A model generated the notes under the pieces. The model worked only from the letters and a program-made list of their open reading frames with translations. It was not told the DNA's origin and made no database searches. Positions 8,390-16,538 of a stretch of DNA of 64,000 bases are shown piece after piece (position 1 is the stretch's first letter; every line of letters starts with the position of its first letter). The DNA is taken from NCBI RefSeq assembly GCF_001648555.1, contig NZ_LQXM01000025.1, forward strand, positions 186,001-250,000. Reading direction: 5' to 3'. The DNA comes from Rossellomorea aquimaris TF-12 (lineage in GTDB: Bacteria > Bacillota > Bacilli > Bacillales > Bacillaceae_B). A program made the position numbers and the translations under genes.

Positions 8390-8720
8390 TTTCATATTGT
8401 TTGTCCGTCTGATCTCTTGACACCATCATATTGTGAATCTATGAAAAAAGGAATCGTTCAATATACTCAAAAATTAACCTAATAACGTAATAGTCGGAAT
8501 ATTCATATATAATACAAATTACCCACATATAACACAATAGGTTCTTTGTATTATTTTTAAATAGTCTTTTATACCTGTTTTATTTTATCGTAATCCCTCT
8601 GAAATAATGTGTTTTTATAGGTAATAAAGTCTATTTTTGTAAATTTTAATTCGTGAAATTTGACAAATTATTTAGGGGGAAATAATCACATAGTGTAGTT
8701 TAAACACGTTATAATGCTTT
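8390..8720. other. AT-rich intergenic region without a recognisable gene
   Basis: This gap separates the riboswitch from the convergent VOC gene. It is very AT-rich and should hold the promoter of the riboswitch/Tad transcript on its left side. No convincing -35/-10 pair was found on the minus strand, and no small ORF with a ribosome-binding site was seen. Confidence 0.5.
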
Positions 8721-9074
8721 TTATGTCTCTACCAATTCGATTAATTCTCCATCTGGCCCTAAAAAAAACACAACCTTCCATCTATTATCAATATCAATCG
8801 GTCCCTCAATTGGCATTATTTTTTGTTTCTTTAAAAAATCTATCCATTCTCCCAGATCCTCTACCTCCATTGCGAAATGGGCTTTTAGACTGCGCGATTC
8901 TCCAATTACGGAATCATGAATTAATTCTAGTCTTAAAGTATCTTTCACTAAAAACAAAATCGTTTCATCTTTCATTTCTAGGTATAATTCCTCGCGAAAG
9001 CCAAAATAGGTTTGATAGAATTGCTTAGATTCCTCTAAGTTACGAACGTTTATGCCGATATGATGTAAGTTCAT
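8721..9074 (-). CDS. VOC-family (glyoxalase/bleomycin-resistance fold) protein
   Basis: The 117 residues form the two beta-alpha-beta-beta-beta modules of the vicinal oxygen chelate fold. The start MNLHHIGINVRN provides the first metal-ligand His, HFAMEVEDL starts the second module, and the C-terminal GPDGELIELVE gives the last Glu ligand. Members include glyoxalase I and small-molecule resistance proteins; the substrate cannot be read. The start follows AGGAG. It is 11 bp downstream of the QueA-like gene on the same strand and may be the third gene of that transcript. Confidence 0.8.
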   Translation of the reverse strand: MNLHHIGINVRNLEESKQFYQTYFGFREELYLEMKDETILFLVKDTLRLELIHDSVIGESRSLKAHFAMEVEDLGEWIDFLKKQKIMPIEGPIDIDNRWKVVFFLGPDGELIELVET

Positions 9075-9085
9075 CTTTTCTACTC

Positions 9086-10105
9086 CTAAACAATCAAATT
9101 CATATCACCAAACTCATGCCACTTATAGTTTTTCAGTAGCGCTCCCTGATAGGCATGAAACAATTTCTCCTCCGCGATGAAGGCGGATAACAGATCCAAA
9201 TGACTGGCTTCTGGCTCATGCAATCCTGTCACCAGTCCATCGACTATTTTCAACGGGGTCTCTTTTGAGATATACAAATTTGTTACCCCCCTGGTTGGTC
9301 GTAATTCCCCATACTGGGCTGATACCGTTTCAAGAGCACGGACAACCGTCGTTCCAATCGCAATGACACGTTTTCCATTTTTCTTAGCCTGTATAATTTC
9401 CTGAACGGCTTCTTTTGGGACATGGTATTCCTCCGGATGATTTTTAGGTGTCGGCCATCGATCATCTCCATAATAACTAAGTCCAGTATGAAGCTGAAGG
9501 AAAACCATTTTTATCCCTTTCTCTTTAAGAGTGTGCATCAGCTTCCAAGTGAATGCTCTCCCTGCTGAAGCCATCTCAACAGAGCCTGGAACAGAGCCAT
9601 ACACTGTTTGATAACAATTTAATGGCCAAGGAGTTTTAATATATTCATAACGAATGGGCTCACCTTCACGATATAGAAAGTCATAAAACCCTGTACCATT
9701 CACGTTAAATTCCAATCGTACTAAAGGCTGTTCACTACCCTTGCCGATTATCTTAGCTTTTACACCACCCGAGAATTCAATTGGCTCTAAAGCCTTATAA
9801 ATGTCACCTATCAGTAATGCATCCCAACTGTTTTCCGTTACTTTCCGTGAGAGTCTGATGGTCACCTTTCTATTTCCCTGTGTTCCAGTAAGAGAAGCCG
9901 GAATGGTTCGACTATTATTCAGTACCAAAACATCACCTTTATTTAGAAAATCAGACAGCTGTTTAAATTCTGTATGCTCAGACTCTCCTGTGCTCCTTTT
10001 CAATACCATAAGCTTCACGTCATCCCTTGATTTCCCTTGTGTTTCAACAGGAGCAGAGGCATTTAAGGAGGAGGGAACATCGAATTTCATGACAAGTTCA
10101 TTCAT
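9086..10105 (-). CDS. QueA-like S-adenosylmethionine:tRNA ribosyltransferase-isomerase homologue, divergent
   Basis: QueA transfers the ribosyl part of SAM to 7-deazaguanine-modified tRNA in queuosine synthesis. This 339-residue protein matches the family along its length: LNNSRTIPASL, WDALLIGD, YQTVYGSVPGSVE, FTWKLMHTLKEKG, LQLHTGL, IAIGTTVVRALE, VDGLVTGLHEPEASHL. The usual APTAGLHF block reads MASAGRAF, and the usual EEHxMH block is replaced by NHPEEYHV, so the substrate pocket may differ. It is not next to ruvB or tgt, the usual company of queA. The open frame extends upstream, but the ATG at 10105 follows AGAGGTGAACAG and overlaps the SDR gene by 8 bp, implying coupling. Confidence 0.75.
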   Translation of the reverse strand: MNELVMKFDVPSSLNASAPVETQGKSRDDVKLMVLKRSTGESEHTEFKQLSDFLNKGDVLVLNNSRTIPASLTGTQGNRKVTIRLSRKVTENSWDALLIGDIYKALEPIEFSGGVKAKIIGKGSEQPLVRLEFNVNGTGFYDFLYREGEPIRYEYIKTPWPLNCYQTVYGSVPGSVEMASAGRAFTWKLMHTLKEKGIKMVFLQLHTGLSYYGDDRWPTPKNHPEEYHVPKEAVQEIIQAKKNGKRVIAIGTTVVRALETVSAQYGELRPTRGVTNLYISKETPLKIVDGLVTGLHEPEASHLDLLSAFIAEEKLFHAYQGALLKNYKWHEFGDMNLIV

Positions 10106-10838
10106 TCTGTTCACCTCTTTCCCACTGAAATGTTTGAGCTTCAAAACGATTCCCATTCTCTTTAACAGATTCCTTGGAAGCCAAATACAGAAAAACATCC
10201 AAATGATCCTCTGGATTTGCCAGTGGATAGTCACAGAGAGGTACGGCTTTGTCGTGCATATCTGTATCCATTTCACCAGGGTCCACCATGTTTACCCTTA
10301 CTCCCGTTTCTGCAAGTTCATCTGCCCATATTTGTGTTAATCCTTCCACAGCGAATTTTGAAACACCGTACGCTCCCCACTCTGCGAACCCTGTTTTTCC
10401 AGCTTCTGAGGTAAGGTTAATGATCGACCCACTTTGACGATTTAACATACCAGGCAATATCCTCTTCGTCATAAAAAAGGGATTGAGCGTATTAATGCGT
10501 AGTACATTTATGAATTCTTCATCTGGATAATCCCCTAGGAGTGTCGGTCCCGGACCAAAAACAGAAGCATTATTAAATAAAACATCAATTCTTCCGAATA
10601 CTTCTTCCGCAACAGATACAAATCGATCAACATCTCTGGGATTCGACACATCGGCTGATAGAATCATCACTTCTGCTCCTAAAGCCTTCACCTCTTTTTC
10701 CACTTCTTTCAATGGTTCTACATTCCGTGCACAAAGGGCAAGCTTTGCTCCTTCCTTTGCAAACTGTAACGCCAAAGCCTTCCCTAATCCCTTTGAAGCT
10801 CCTGTAATCATAATCACCTTATTTTTCAACATGTTCAT
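10098..10838 (-). CDS. Short-chain dehydrogenase/reductase (SDR)
   Basis: This NAD(P)-dependent oxidoreductase of classical SDR type has about 246 residues. The nucleotide-binding motif TGASKGLG lies near residue 12, followed by NNAS, the catalytic Ser region INLTSEAG, and YGVSK (the Tyr-x-x-x-Lys pair). The substrate is unknown. The start is placed at ATG 10838 behind AGAGGAG; a second ATG two codons later is equally possible, and the longer open frame upstream lacks a ribosome-binding site. Its 3' end overlaps the QueA-like gene, so the two are one transcript and may act on the same metabolite (inference). Confidence 0.85.
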   Translation of the reverse strand: MNMLKNKVIMITGASKGLGKALALQFAKEGAKLALCARNVEPLKEVEKEVKALGAEVMILSADVSNPRDVDRFVSVAEEVFGRIDVLFNNASVFGPGPTLLGDYPDEEFINVLRINTLNPFFMTKRILPGMLNRQSGSIINLTSEAGKTGFAEWGAYGVSKFAVEGLTQIWADELAETGVRVNMVDPGEMDTDMHDKAVPLCDYPLANPEDHLDVFLYLASKESVKENGNRFEAQTFQWERGEQNE

Positions 10839-11009
10839 TTCTCCTCTCGTTTCTGTTGTTACTCTTATCTTATGAAAATGCAAAAGGAATCAAATCGTCT
10901 AAAGGGGAAGGAACAGGGTAGAAAATTCGAATGAGAGCTCTATCATACTTTTGACTGATTTCAACAAAAACACGAACATTAAAACTAGAATTTAATTTTA
11001 CATTCGTGT

Positions 11010-11015
11010 TATAAT
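11010..11015 (+). promoter_or_regulatory. Candidate -10 box of the folD riboswitch transcript
   Basis: TATAAT lies about 20 bp before the ZTP aptamer; the -35 region is AT-rich and weak. Confidence 0.45.
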
Positions 11016-11033
11016 GAATTTGAAAATAAATTA

Positions 11034-11118
11034 GCAGTGACTGGCGAAAATGTGGAATGAACCACAAGGGAGCTGCGAACCTTACAAACTTTAGCCATTA
11101 GCCGATCGCCTGGGCAGA
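11034..11118 (+). ncRNA. ZTP (pfl) riboswitch aptamer
   Basis: The pfl-motif landmarks appear in order: GTGACTGGCG, a stem GTGG-AATGA-ACCAC, the conserved AAGGGAGCTGCG, and the pseudoknot-forming 3' block CCGATCGCCTGGGCA. The motif senses ZTP/ZMP, signals of low 10-formyl-tetrahydrofolate, and commonly precedes folD or purine genes. Here it precedes folD with a terminator between them, so ligand binding should allow read-through when one-carbon folate is short. Confidence 0.93.
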
Positions 11119-11120
11119 AG

Positions 11121-11147
11121 GCAAGGGGATACCCTTGTCTTTTTTTA
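11121..11147 (+). terminator. Terminator in the ZTP riboswitch expression platform
   Basis: CAAGGG-GATA-CCCTTG followed by TCTTTTTTT, two bases after the aptamer. Confidence 0.88.
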
Positions 11148-11168
11148 CTATAATCAGGAGGGATTGCA

Positions 11169-12023
11169 GTGGAACCACTATTATTAGATGGAAATCGTGT
11201 TGCAACTGAAGTGAAGGACAGCTTAAGGGAAAAGGTTATTTCTTTAAAAGAAACAGGCATAACACCTTGTCTTGCCACGGTACTGGTTGGGGACGACTCT
11301 TCTTCAGCTACCTACGTGAAAATGAAGGGAAACGCATGTGCCAAAATTGGCATGGAATCAAGAAAGATTCACCTTCCAAAGGAAACAACTACAAGCGAGC
11401 TTTTAGAAATAATCAACGAGTTAAACGAAGACTCGACGGTTCACGGTATTCTTCTCCAGCACCCCGTTCCTCACCAAATTGATGAACGTGCGGCCTTTGA
11501 AGCCATCTCCATTGAAAAAGATGTGGATGGAGTCACAAGCTTAGGGTTTGGACAAAATTCATTAGGGTTTGGAGAGTATCCTTCCTGTACACCCGCTGCC
11601 ATTATGAGCATCATCGATTATTACAATGTATCCCTTGAAGGAAAGCACGCAGTTGTTGTTGGGAGAAGTCCGATTTTAGGTAAGCCTGTTTCCATGATGT
11701 TATTAAATCGTAACGCAACGGTAACGACCTGCCACTCATATACAGAAAACTTAAAGGACATCCTTTCTCAAGCTGACATCGTCGTTGCAGCCGTTGGAAA
11801 GCCTCGTTTTATCCAAGGAGATTGGCTGAAAGAGGGCGCAGTTGTACTGGATGCAGGCTATAACAAAGGAAATGTTGGAGATATTGATTACGAAGCTTGC
11901 TATGAAAAAGCCAGCGCTATCACACCCGTACCTGGTGGAGTTGGCCCCGTTACCATCTCCATGCTTTTAAAACAGACCGTTGATTCGGCTGAAAAATACG
12001 GTGTATCCATTCAAAATTCATAA
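11169..12023 (+). CDS. folD: FolD, methylenetetrahydrofolate dehydrogenase / methenyltetrahydrofolate cyclohydrolase
   Basis: This bifunctional cytoplasmic enzyme interconverts 5,10-methylene-THF and 10-formyl-THF. The 284-residue protein has the FolD signatures YVKMKGNACAKIGM (catalytic Lys), ILLQHPVP, DVDGVTSLGFG, VVVGRSPILGKPV (NADP binding) and the C-terminal ITPVPGGVGPVT. It starts at GTG after AGGAGG. The gene stands alone, without the nusB and xseA neighbours of the usual Bacillus folD, so it may be a second, riboswitch-controlled copy (inference; the other locus is not in the window). Confidence 0.95.
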   Translation: MEPLLLDGNRVATEVKDSLREKVISLKETGITPCLATVLVGDDSSSATYVKMKGNACAKIGMESRKIHLPKETTTSELLEIINELNEDSTVHGILLQHPVPHQIDERAAFEAISIEKDVDGVTSLGFGQNSLGFGEYPSCTPAAIMSIIDYYNVSLEGKHAVVVGRSPILGKPVSMMLLNRNATVTTCHSYTENLKDILSQADIVVAAVGKPRFIQGDWLKEGAVVLDAGYNKGNVGDIDYEACYEKASAITPVPGGVGPVTISMLLKQTVDSAEKYGVSIQNS

Positions 12024-12042
12024 CCTTTTGGTCTTTTAGAGA

Positions 12043-12076
12043 TTGACTTACTTTTGTGAGTCAGTTTCTTTTTTTG
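12043..12076 (+). terminator. Terminator after folD
   Basis: TGACTTAC-loop-GTGAGTCA with a T-rich tail ending in TTTTTTT. Confidence 0.7.
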
Positions 12077-12177
12077 GCTATTTTCAAATTGTTCATTCCT
12101 TTTTCCAATAAGCACTTATGATATTCGCCATTTAGGAGAAAATGGTAAGGAAACGAAAAGGAAAAAGGAGCGTTTTC

Positions 12178-13707
12178 ATGGATTATCAAAATAAGGATGC
12201 GTTTGCTCTACCACCAGAACCATATTGGAGAGAAAACGTCCAATTGCCGTTATTTAAGAAGCTAGAAAAAAATCTCAAAGTCGATGTCACCGTCGTAGGT
12301 GGTGGAATTGCCGGCATTACGACTGCCTACTTATTGGCAAAAGGCGGAAAGAAAGTCGCGTTAATCGAAGCAAACCGCCTCTTAAATGGGACAACCGGGC
12401 ATACAACAGCAAAAATCACTGCACAGCATAGCTTGATTTACGACGAATTGATCCAGCACTTTGGAGAAGAATATGCTAAAAAGTATTATCAATCGAATCA
12501 AAAAGCACTTCAATTTATTCAAGACACCATACATTCTGAACAAATAGAGTGTCAATACTCAGAAGAAGATTCGTTTGTTTATGCCACTACGGATCATTAT
12601 GCTTCAAAGGTTAAAATGGAGTATGAGGCATATAAGACCCTCGGTATTACTGGAGAACTTGTCGAGGACCTTCCTATCGATATCACCATTAAGAATGCCA
12701 TTACAATGAAAAGCCAGGCTCAATTTCATCCCTTGAAGTATTTTAAAAAGCTTGTTGATTCCTACTTGAATCTCGGTGGCCAAATCTATGAAGGGACGGC
12801 TGCCAAGACCATTAATGAAGGGGAAAATACTCAAGTGGTAACAATGGATGGCTACCATCTTGATAGCCAACATGTAGCGATTTGTTCCCACTTTCCTTTT
12901 TTTGATGGAATGGGTCTATTTTTCACAAAGATGTATGCCGAACGCTCTTATATAATTGGGGTTAAATCAAAAAAAGAATTTCCAGGAGGGATGTATCTAA
13001 GTGCCGAAAACCCAACACGGTCACTACGCTTCCAGGAAGACGAAAACGGAGAAAAGATCGTATTCATCGGTGGGGATAATCATAAAACGGGACAAGGTAA
13101 AGATACTATGGAGCATTACGAAGCATTGAAGCAGTATGGAGAAGAGGTACTAGGTGTGGAAGAGGTTTGTTATCGTTGGTCCGCCCAAGACCTAATTACC
13201 CTGGATAAGGTTCCTTATATCGGTAAACTGACTAAAAAACATCCAACAATCTTTGTAGCTACTGGCTTTAAAAAATGGGGTATGACCCTAGGGACTCTTG
13301 CTGGTCAAATTATTTCGGATCAAATTATGGGAAATCATAATATATATGCAGATTTATATACTCCATCCCGTTTTGTTGCTGACCCAAGTATTAAGCATTT
13401 CTTTAAGCAAAACGTGAATGTAGCTGGTCAATTAGTAAAAGGGAAATTACAAATTCCAATAAAAAAACCTGAAGACTTGTACAACGGAGAAGGTGACGTT
13501 GTTAATCTGAACGGACGAAGATGCGGGGCATTCCGAGATGACAAAGGGCAATTGCACCTTGTCGATACCACTTGCACCCACCTCGGCTGTGAATGCGAAT
13601 GGAACCACGGAGATCACACCTGGGACTGCCCTTGTCACGGCTCCCGCTTCTCCATCGACGGCAACGTCCTCGAAGGACCAGCCGACAAACCATTAACCCA
13701 ACTTTGA
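12178..13707 (+). CDS. FAD-dependent oxidoreductase with C-terminal Rieske [2Fe-2S] domain
   Basis: In this 509-residue protein, an N-terminal DAO-type flavoprotein domain (dinucleotide motif VVGGGIAGITTAYLLA near residue 38, then the TTGHTTAKIT stretch) is followed by a Rieske domain in the last 60 residues. Its ligand pairs are CTHLGC and CPCHGSRF. Fusions of this kind are common in Bacillaceae (YhfW type). The electron donor and substrate are not established. The ATG at 12178 follows AAAAAGGAGCG and is preferred over the upstream frame extension. It appears to be a single-gene unit. Confidence 0.9.
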   Translation: MDYQNKDAFALPPEPYWRENVQLPLFKKLEKNLKVDVTVVGGGIAGITTAYLLAKGGKKVALIEANRLLNGTTGHTTAKITAQHSLIYDELIQHFGEEYAKKYYQSNQKALQFIQDTIHSEQIECQYSEEDSFVYATTDHYASKVKMEYEAYKTLGITGELVEDLPIDITIKNAITMKSQAQFHPLKYFKKLVDSYLNLGGQIYEGTAAKTINEGENTQVVTMDGYHLDSQHVAICSHFPFFDGMGLFFTKMYAERSYIIGVKSKKEFPGGMYLSAENPTRSLRFQEDENGEKIVFIGGDNHKTGQGKDTMEHYEALKQYGEEVLGVEEVCYRWSAQDLITLDKVPYIGKLTKKHPTIFVATGFKKWGMTLGTLAGQIISDQIMGNHNIYADLYTPSRFVADPSIKHFFKQNVNVAGQLVKGKLQIPIKKPEDLYNGEGDVVNLNGRRCGAFRDDKGQLHLVDTTCTHLGCECEWNHGDHTWDCPCHGSRFSIDGNVLEGPADKPLTQL

Positions 13708-13872
13708 GGGACGGACCTCCAAAACCTTTGTCGAAATATAGCCCGGGAAATGTCGTATGGATTTAGAAACACTTCATCATTTGACATATTTTGTCGTTCT
13801 ATACGTCAGAATATTTCCTGAAAAATATCAAATAATAGAAGTGCTAGAGTTACTTAATGAGGAGGGATTCGA

Positions 13873-14004
13873 ATGGGTCGTACGAAAAAAGGGAACCGTA
13901 ATGCTCAAAGTAATACGAATGCCAAAAGTAATCGAACGAGTTCTGAATTAGTAGAATTCACAACTGGCCAAGTGAAATCGAAGAAGAACCGCCCTCAGGA
14001 TTAA
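13873..14004 (+). CDS. Small basic hydrophilic protein, 43 residues
   Basis: ATG follows AGGAGGGATTCGA, an excellent ribosome-binding site. The product begins MGRTKKGNRN, is rich in Asn, Ser, Lys and Arg, and ends KKNRPQD. A hairpin with a T-rich tail follows at 14030. The composition recalls the many tiny spore or stress proteins of Bacillus, but I do not recognise a family. It has no membrane segment. Confidence 0.6.
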   Translation: MGRTKKGNRNAQSNTNAKSNRTSSELVEFTTGQVKSKKNRPQD

Positions 14005-14029
14005 GAACGAATAGCAGCCTCTACCAAAC

Positions 14030-14067
14030 AAGGATGGTCTAACATTGTTAGATCATCCTTCTCTATT
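14030..14067 (+). terminator. Terminator after the 43-residue gene
   Basis: GGATGGTCTAACA, loop, TTAGATCATCC, then TTCTCTATTT. Confidence 0.7.
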
Positions 14068-14130
14068 TAGAGGATTCTCCTCCATTACCACGAATAGATA
14101 GATAGAGAATATTATGAGGGAGAATCAGAT

Positions 14131-14646
14131 ATGAAGGAAGATATGTTATTTCAACAAATGGATTTTATTCGTTTTCGAACTATTGCTGCCCTTGATGCTA
14201 CCACTGAACAGCAGGCAGATGATATGCCACCTGGGTTTAAAAATTCAATTCGGTGGAACCTGGGTCATATTGTTTTATCTCAGGAAAACCTTCTCTACTC
14301 GTTTGTAGGTGAGAATGAACATAAACAACTCCCTCCACATTACGGGGATTTATTTGGGTTTAACACTAGCCCTCATACGTGGAATGAATTGACTCCACCT
14401 ACACTTCAAGAGCTTCGTGAGCATCTGGAATCACAGTCGGAAAGAATTAAAGTGGCTTTCTCAGATCGGTTAGAGGAACAAGGAGTAAAACCTTTTGTTC
14501 TAGGAAAAAAATTCTCATTCACTACTTTAGGTGAAGTTCTTTCCTTCGCCAACTGGCATGAAGGCTTACACCAAGGCGTCATTACTGCAATTAAGAGAGT
14601 ACAAGGTGTTGAAAACCTTTGGGAGAAGGTTGAAGAAAAAGTATAA
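14131..14646 (+). CDS. DinB-family (four-helix, metal-binding) protein
   Basis: This 171-residue all-helical protein has the DinB/DUF664-like pattern: IRWNLGHIVLSQENLL gives the first metal-ligand His, and FANWHEGLHQGVI gives the paired His residues. Several relatives are bacillithiol- or mycothiol-dependent transferases; others are unassigned. The start follows GAGGGAG. It is a single gene converging on msrAB with a shared terminator. The exact activity cannot be read. Confidence 0.8.
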   Translation: MKEDMLFQQMDFIRFRTIAALDATTEQQADDMPPGFKNSIRWNLGHIVLSQENLLYSFVGENEHKQLPPHYGDLFGFNTSPHTWNELTPPTLQELREHLESQSERIKVAFSDRLEEQGVKPFVLGKKFSFTTLGEVLSFANWHEGLHQGVITAIKRVQGVENLWEKVEEKV

Positions 14647-14654
14647 GCCCCATA

Positions 14655-14696
14655 AAACAAACGAGTATCCTGGATCAGTCGTACTCGTTTTATTTC
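14655..14696. terminator. Bidirectional terminator between the DinB gene and msrAB
   Basis: AAACGAGTA and TACTCGTTT arms flank a 14-base loop, with A/T runs on both sides. Confidence 0.75.
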
Positions 14697-15628
14697 CCTC
14701 TAAATAAAATCAAACAATCTCCATATCCTTCAGCTTCTAACTGCTTTTTTGGGATAAAACGAAGAGAAGCAGAGTTAATACAATATCGAAGACCTTTAGG
14801 ACCTGGCCCATCCGAAAAAACATGACCAAGATGTGAATCAGCTTCTCTACTCCTTACTTCTAATCGTGTAGAGCGATGCGTCAAATCATAAGATTCTTTT
14901 ACACTTGCATCCATTACAGGCTTTGTGAAACTTGGCCATCCACACCCACTATCAAACTGGTCTCTAGAGCTAAATAACGGCTCTCCAGAAACAATATCCA
15001 CGTATAAGCCTTCTTCTGTGTTATTCCAATACTCATTCTCATAAGGGGGCTCCGTTCCATTCTCCTGAGTAACCAAGTACTGGATTTCAGATAACCGCTC
15101 CTTTAAATACGTTCGGTCTTCTGGCCAATGCTTCTTCAAAAACTCTTCTCGACCGGATCCACGTTTATATAAGGCATATCGAAAGGCATTCTTCTTATAA
15201 AAATCCTGATGGTAATCTTCTGCAGGGTAAAAAGCCTTTGCAGGTAGAATCTCCGTTACAATCGGATTTATGAACTTCCCCTTCATCTCTTCTTTTGTTT
15301 TTTCAGCGACTCTTTTCTGATCTTGGTTGTGATAGAAAATGGCTGTACGATAAGACTTTCCTCGGTCTTTGAACTGACCTCCAGTATCAGTTGGATCAAT
15401 TTGCTTCCAAAAAAGATCTATCAGTTTTTCATATGGATACAAGTCTGGATCAAACGTAATTTGAACAGCTTCGTAATGACCCGTGCTTCCTGAAATCACT
15501 TCTTTATAGGTTGGGTTTACCGATTCTCCACCCGTATAGCCTGAAACAACGGTTTCAATTCCTTCTTGTTCATGAAATGGCTCTACCATGCACCAAAAAC
15601 AACCCCCGGCAAACGTTGCTATTTCCAT
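14690..15628 (-). CDS. msrAB: MsrAB, fused methionine sulfoxide reductases A and B
   Basis: One 312-residue chain repairs both epimers of oxidised methionine. The MsrA domain fills residues 1-160 with catalytic Cys in GGCFWC at residue 10. The MsrB domain starts near residue 175, with SGCGWPSF and the catalytic [11 protein letters not shown] near 281. The zinc-binding CxxC pairs of many MsrB domains are absent. It starts at ATG, immediately after the stop of the hydrolase gene, behind GGAGCTG, as the last gene of a four-gene minus-strand operon. Confidence 0.95.
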   Translation of the reverse strand: MEIATFAGGCFWCMVEPFHEQEGIETVVSGYTGGESVNPTYKEVISGSTGHYEAVQITFDPDLYPYEKLIDLFWKQIDPTDTGGQFKDRGKSYRTAIFYHNQDQKRVAEKTKEEMKGKFINPIVTEILPAKAFYPAEDYHQDFYKKNAFRYALYKRGSGREEFLKKHWPEDRTYLKERLSEIQYLVTQENGTEPPYENEYWNNTEEGLYVDIVSGEPLFSSRDQFDSGCGWPSFTKPVMDASVKESYDLTHRSTRLEVRSREADSHLGHVFSDGPGPKGLRYCINSASLRFIPKKQLEAEGYGDCLILFRGK

Positions 15629-16522
15629 TTATTCAGCTCCTTTTGTTTCACATGTAACATGAAAGAAGTTGTTCCTATCTTCTATTTTCTGCACAAATTT
15701 CATTATGCATTCTCCAATCCCCTGTGGATCGTCCCAATGGAGATTATGACCGCCCTGCCACTCTATCACTTTGACCTCTTTTACGTCATGCTGTAAGGCT
15801 CTAATCCCCTTCTTTCTTGCTTCATGTAGCTCAGCTGGCTCTGATGCATGAATTAATAATAACGGACACTTAACATCCGTATACGCTTCATAAAATGGCT
15901 CTTGAAAAAAAGCTCTTATAATGGAAATACAAGTTTCTTTGGTGGAGATTAGTTGATAAGGGCTCGTTTTTTGAAAGGTGGCTAACGTCACTTTCTCCAA
16001 TTTGGAGTTCCAACGTCTCGTGTACAATTTATACTGATTAAACATTTCCTCATATGAGTTGAATGTAAAGTGTTCAATAAAATCTTCCCACGCTTCAGAT
16101 GTCTTTTTAAAGGACATGTCTTCTTGGTAATGCGGGAATGTGAAGCCGCCGTCTAACATGATTAACCCCTTCACACTTTTAGGAAAACATGAAGCATAAT
16201 GAAGTCCAGTATCTCCTCCCCAAGAGTGACCTACTAAATAAAAAGGCTTATTTAATAAGATTTCCTTGAAGAGTTCTTTATAATAGTGAGCCATTGAGGA
16301 AAATAAGTAATCATTCTCTTCATGAAAAGGATCGGTTTGACCATGACCAGGTTGATCGAAGAGATATATGTGAAAGTCATTTTTTAGATACTCAGCCAAT
16401 TCCAAGAAACTCTCACTACTGCCTGTTAAGCCATGAAAACAGATAAGGGTTGGTTTCCCTGGCTCTCCCCCTACGTAATAATGAACGTTCCGATCTCCAA
16501 TCTGTTTAAAATGAGATTCCAC
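15629..16522 (-). CDS. Alpha/beta hydrolase
   Basis: In this 297-residue alpha/beta-hydrolase fold protein, the oxyanion segment CFHGLTGSS is near residue 28, the nucleophile elbow GHSWGG is near 97, and the catalytic His is in QGGHNLHWDDP near 265. The substrate is unknown; related enzymes include esterases and C-C hydrolases. It starts at GTG after GGAGGAAAAG. It is 16 bp after the upstream gene and abuts msrAB. Confidence 0.88.
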   Translation of the reverse strand: MESHFKQIGDRNVHYYVGGEPGKPTLICFHGLTGSSESFLELAEYLKNDFHIYLFDQPGHGQTDPFHEENDYLFSSMAHYYKELFKEILLNKPFYLVGHSWGGDTGLHYASCFPKSVKGLIMLDGGFTFPHYQEDMSFKKTSEAWEDFIEHFTFNSYEEMFNQYKLYTRRWNSKLEKVTLATFQKTSPYQLISTKETCISIIRAFFQEPFYEAYTDVKCPLLLIHASEPAELHEARKKGIRALQHDVKEVKVIEWQGGHNLHWDDPQGIGECIMKFVQKIEDRNNFFHVTCETKGAE

Positions 16523-16538
16523 TCACTTTTCCTCCTTT

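Noticed and set aside
8432-8460. Plus-strand TTGACA-17 bp-TATGAA promoter-like pair near 8418-8446
   Set aside because: It would read away from the riboswitch into an empty AT-rich gap with no gene.
8714-9028. Plus-strand ORF of 104 codons opposite the VOC gene
   Set aside because: Shadow of the minus-strand VOC gene, which has a family pattern and a good ribosome-binding site.
10106-10276. N-terminal extension of the QueA-like protein
   Set aside because: It lies inside the SDR gene in another frame, has no family likeness, and an internal ATG has the proper site.
13757-13951. 64-codon ORF overlapping the 43-residue gene
   Set aside because: No ribosome-binding site; overlaps in another frame the small gene with an excellent site.
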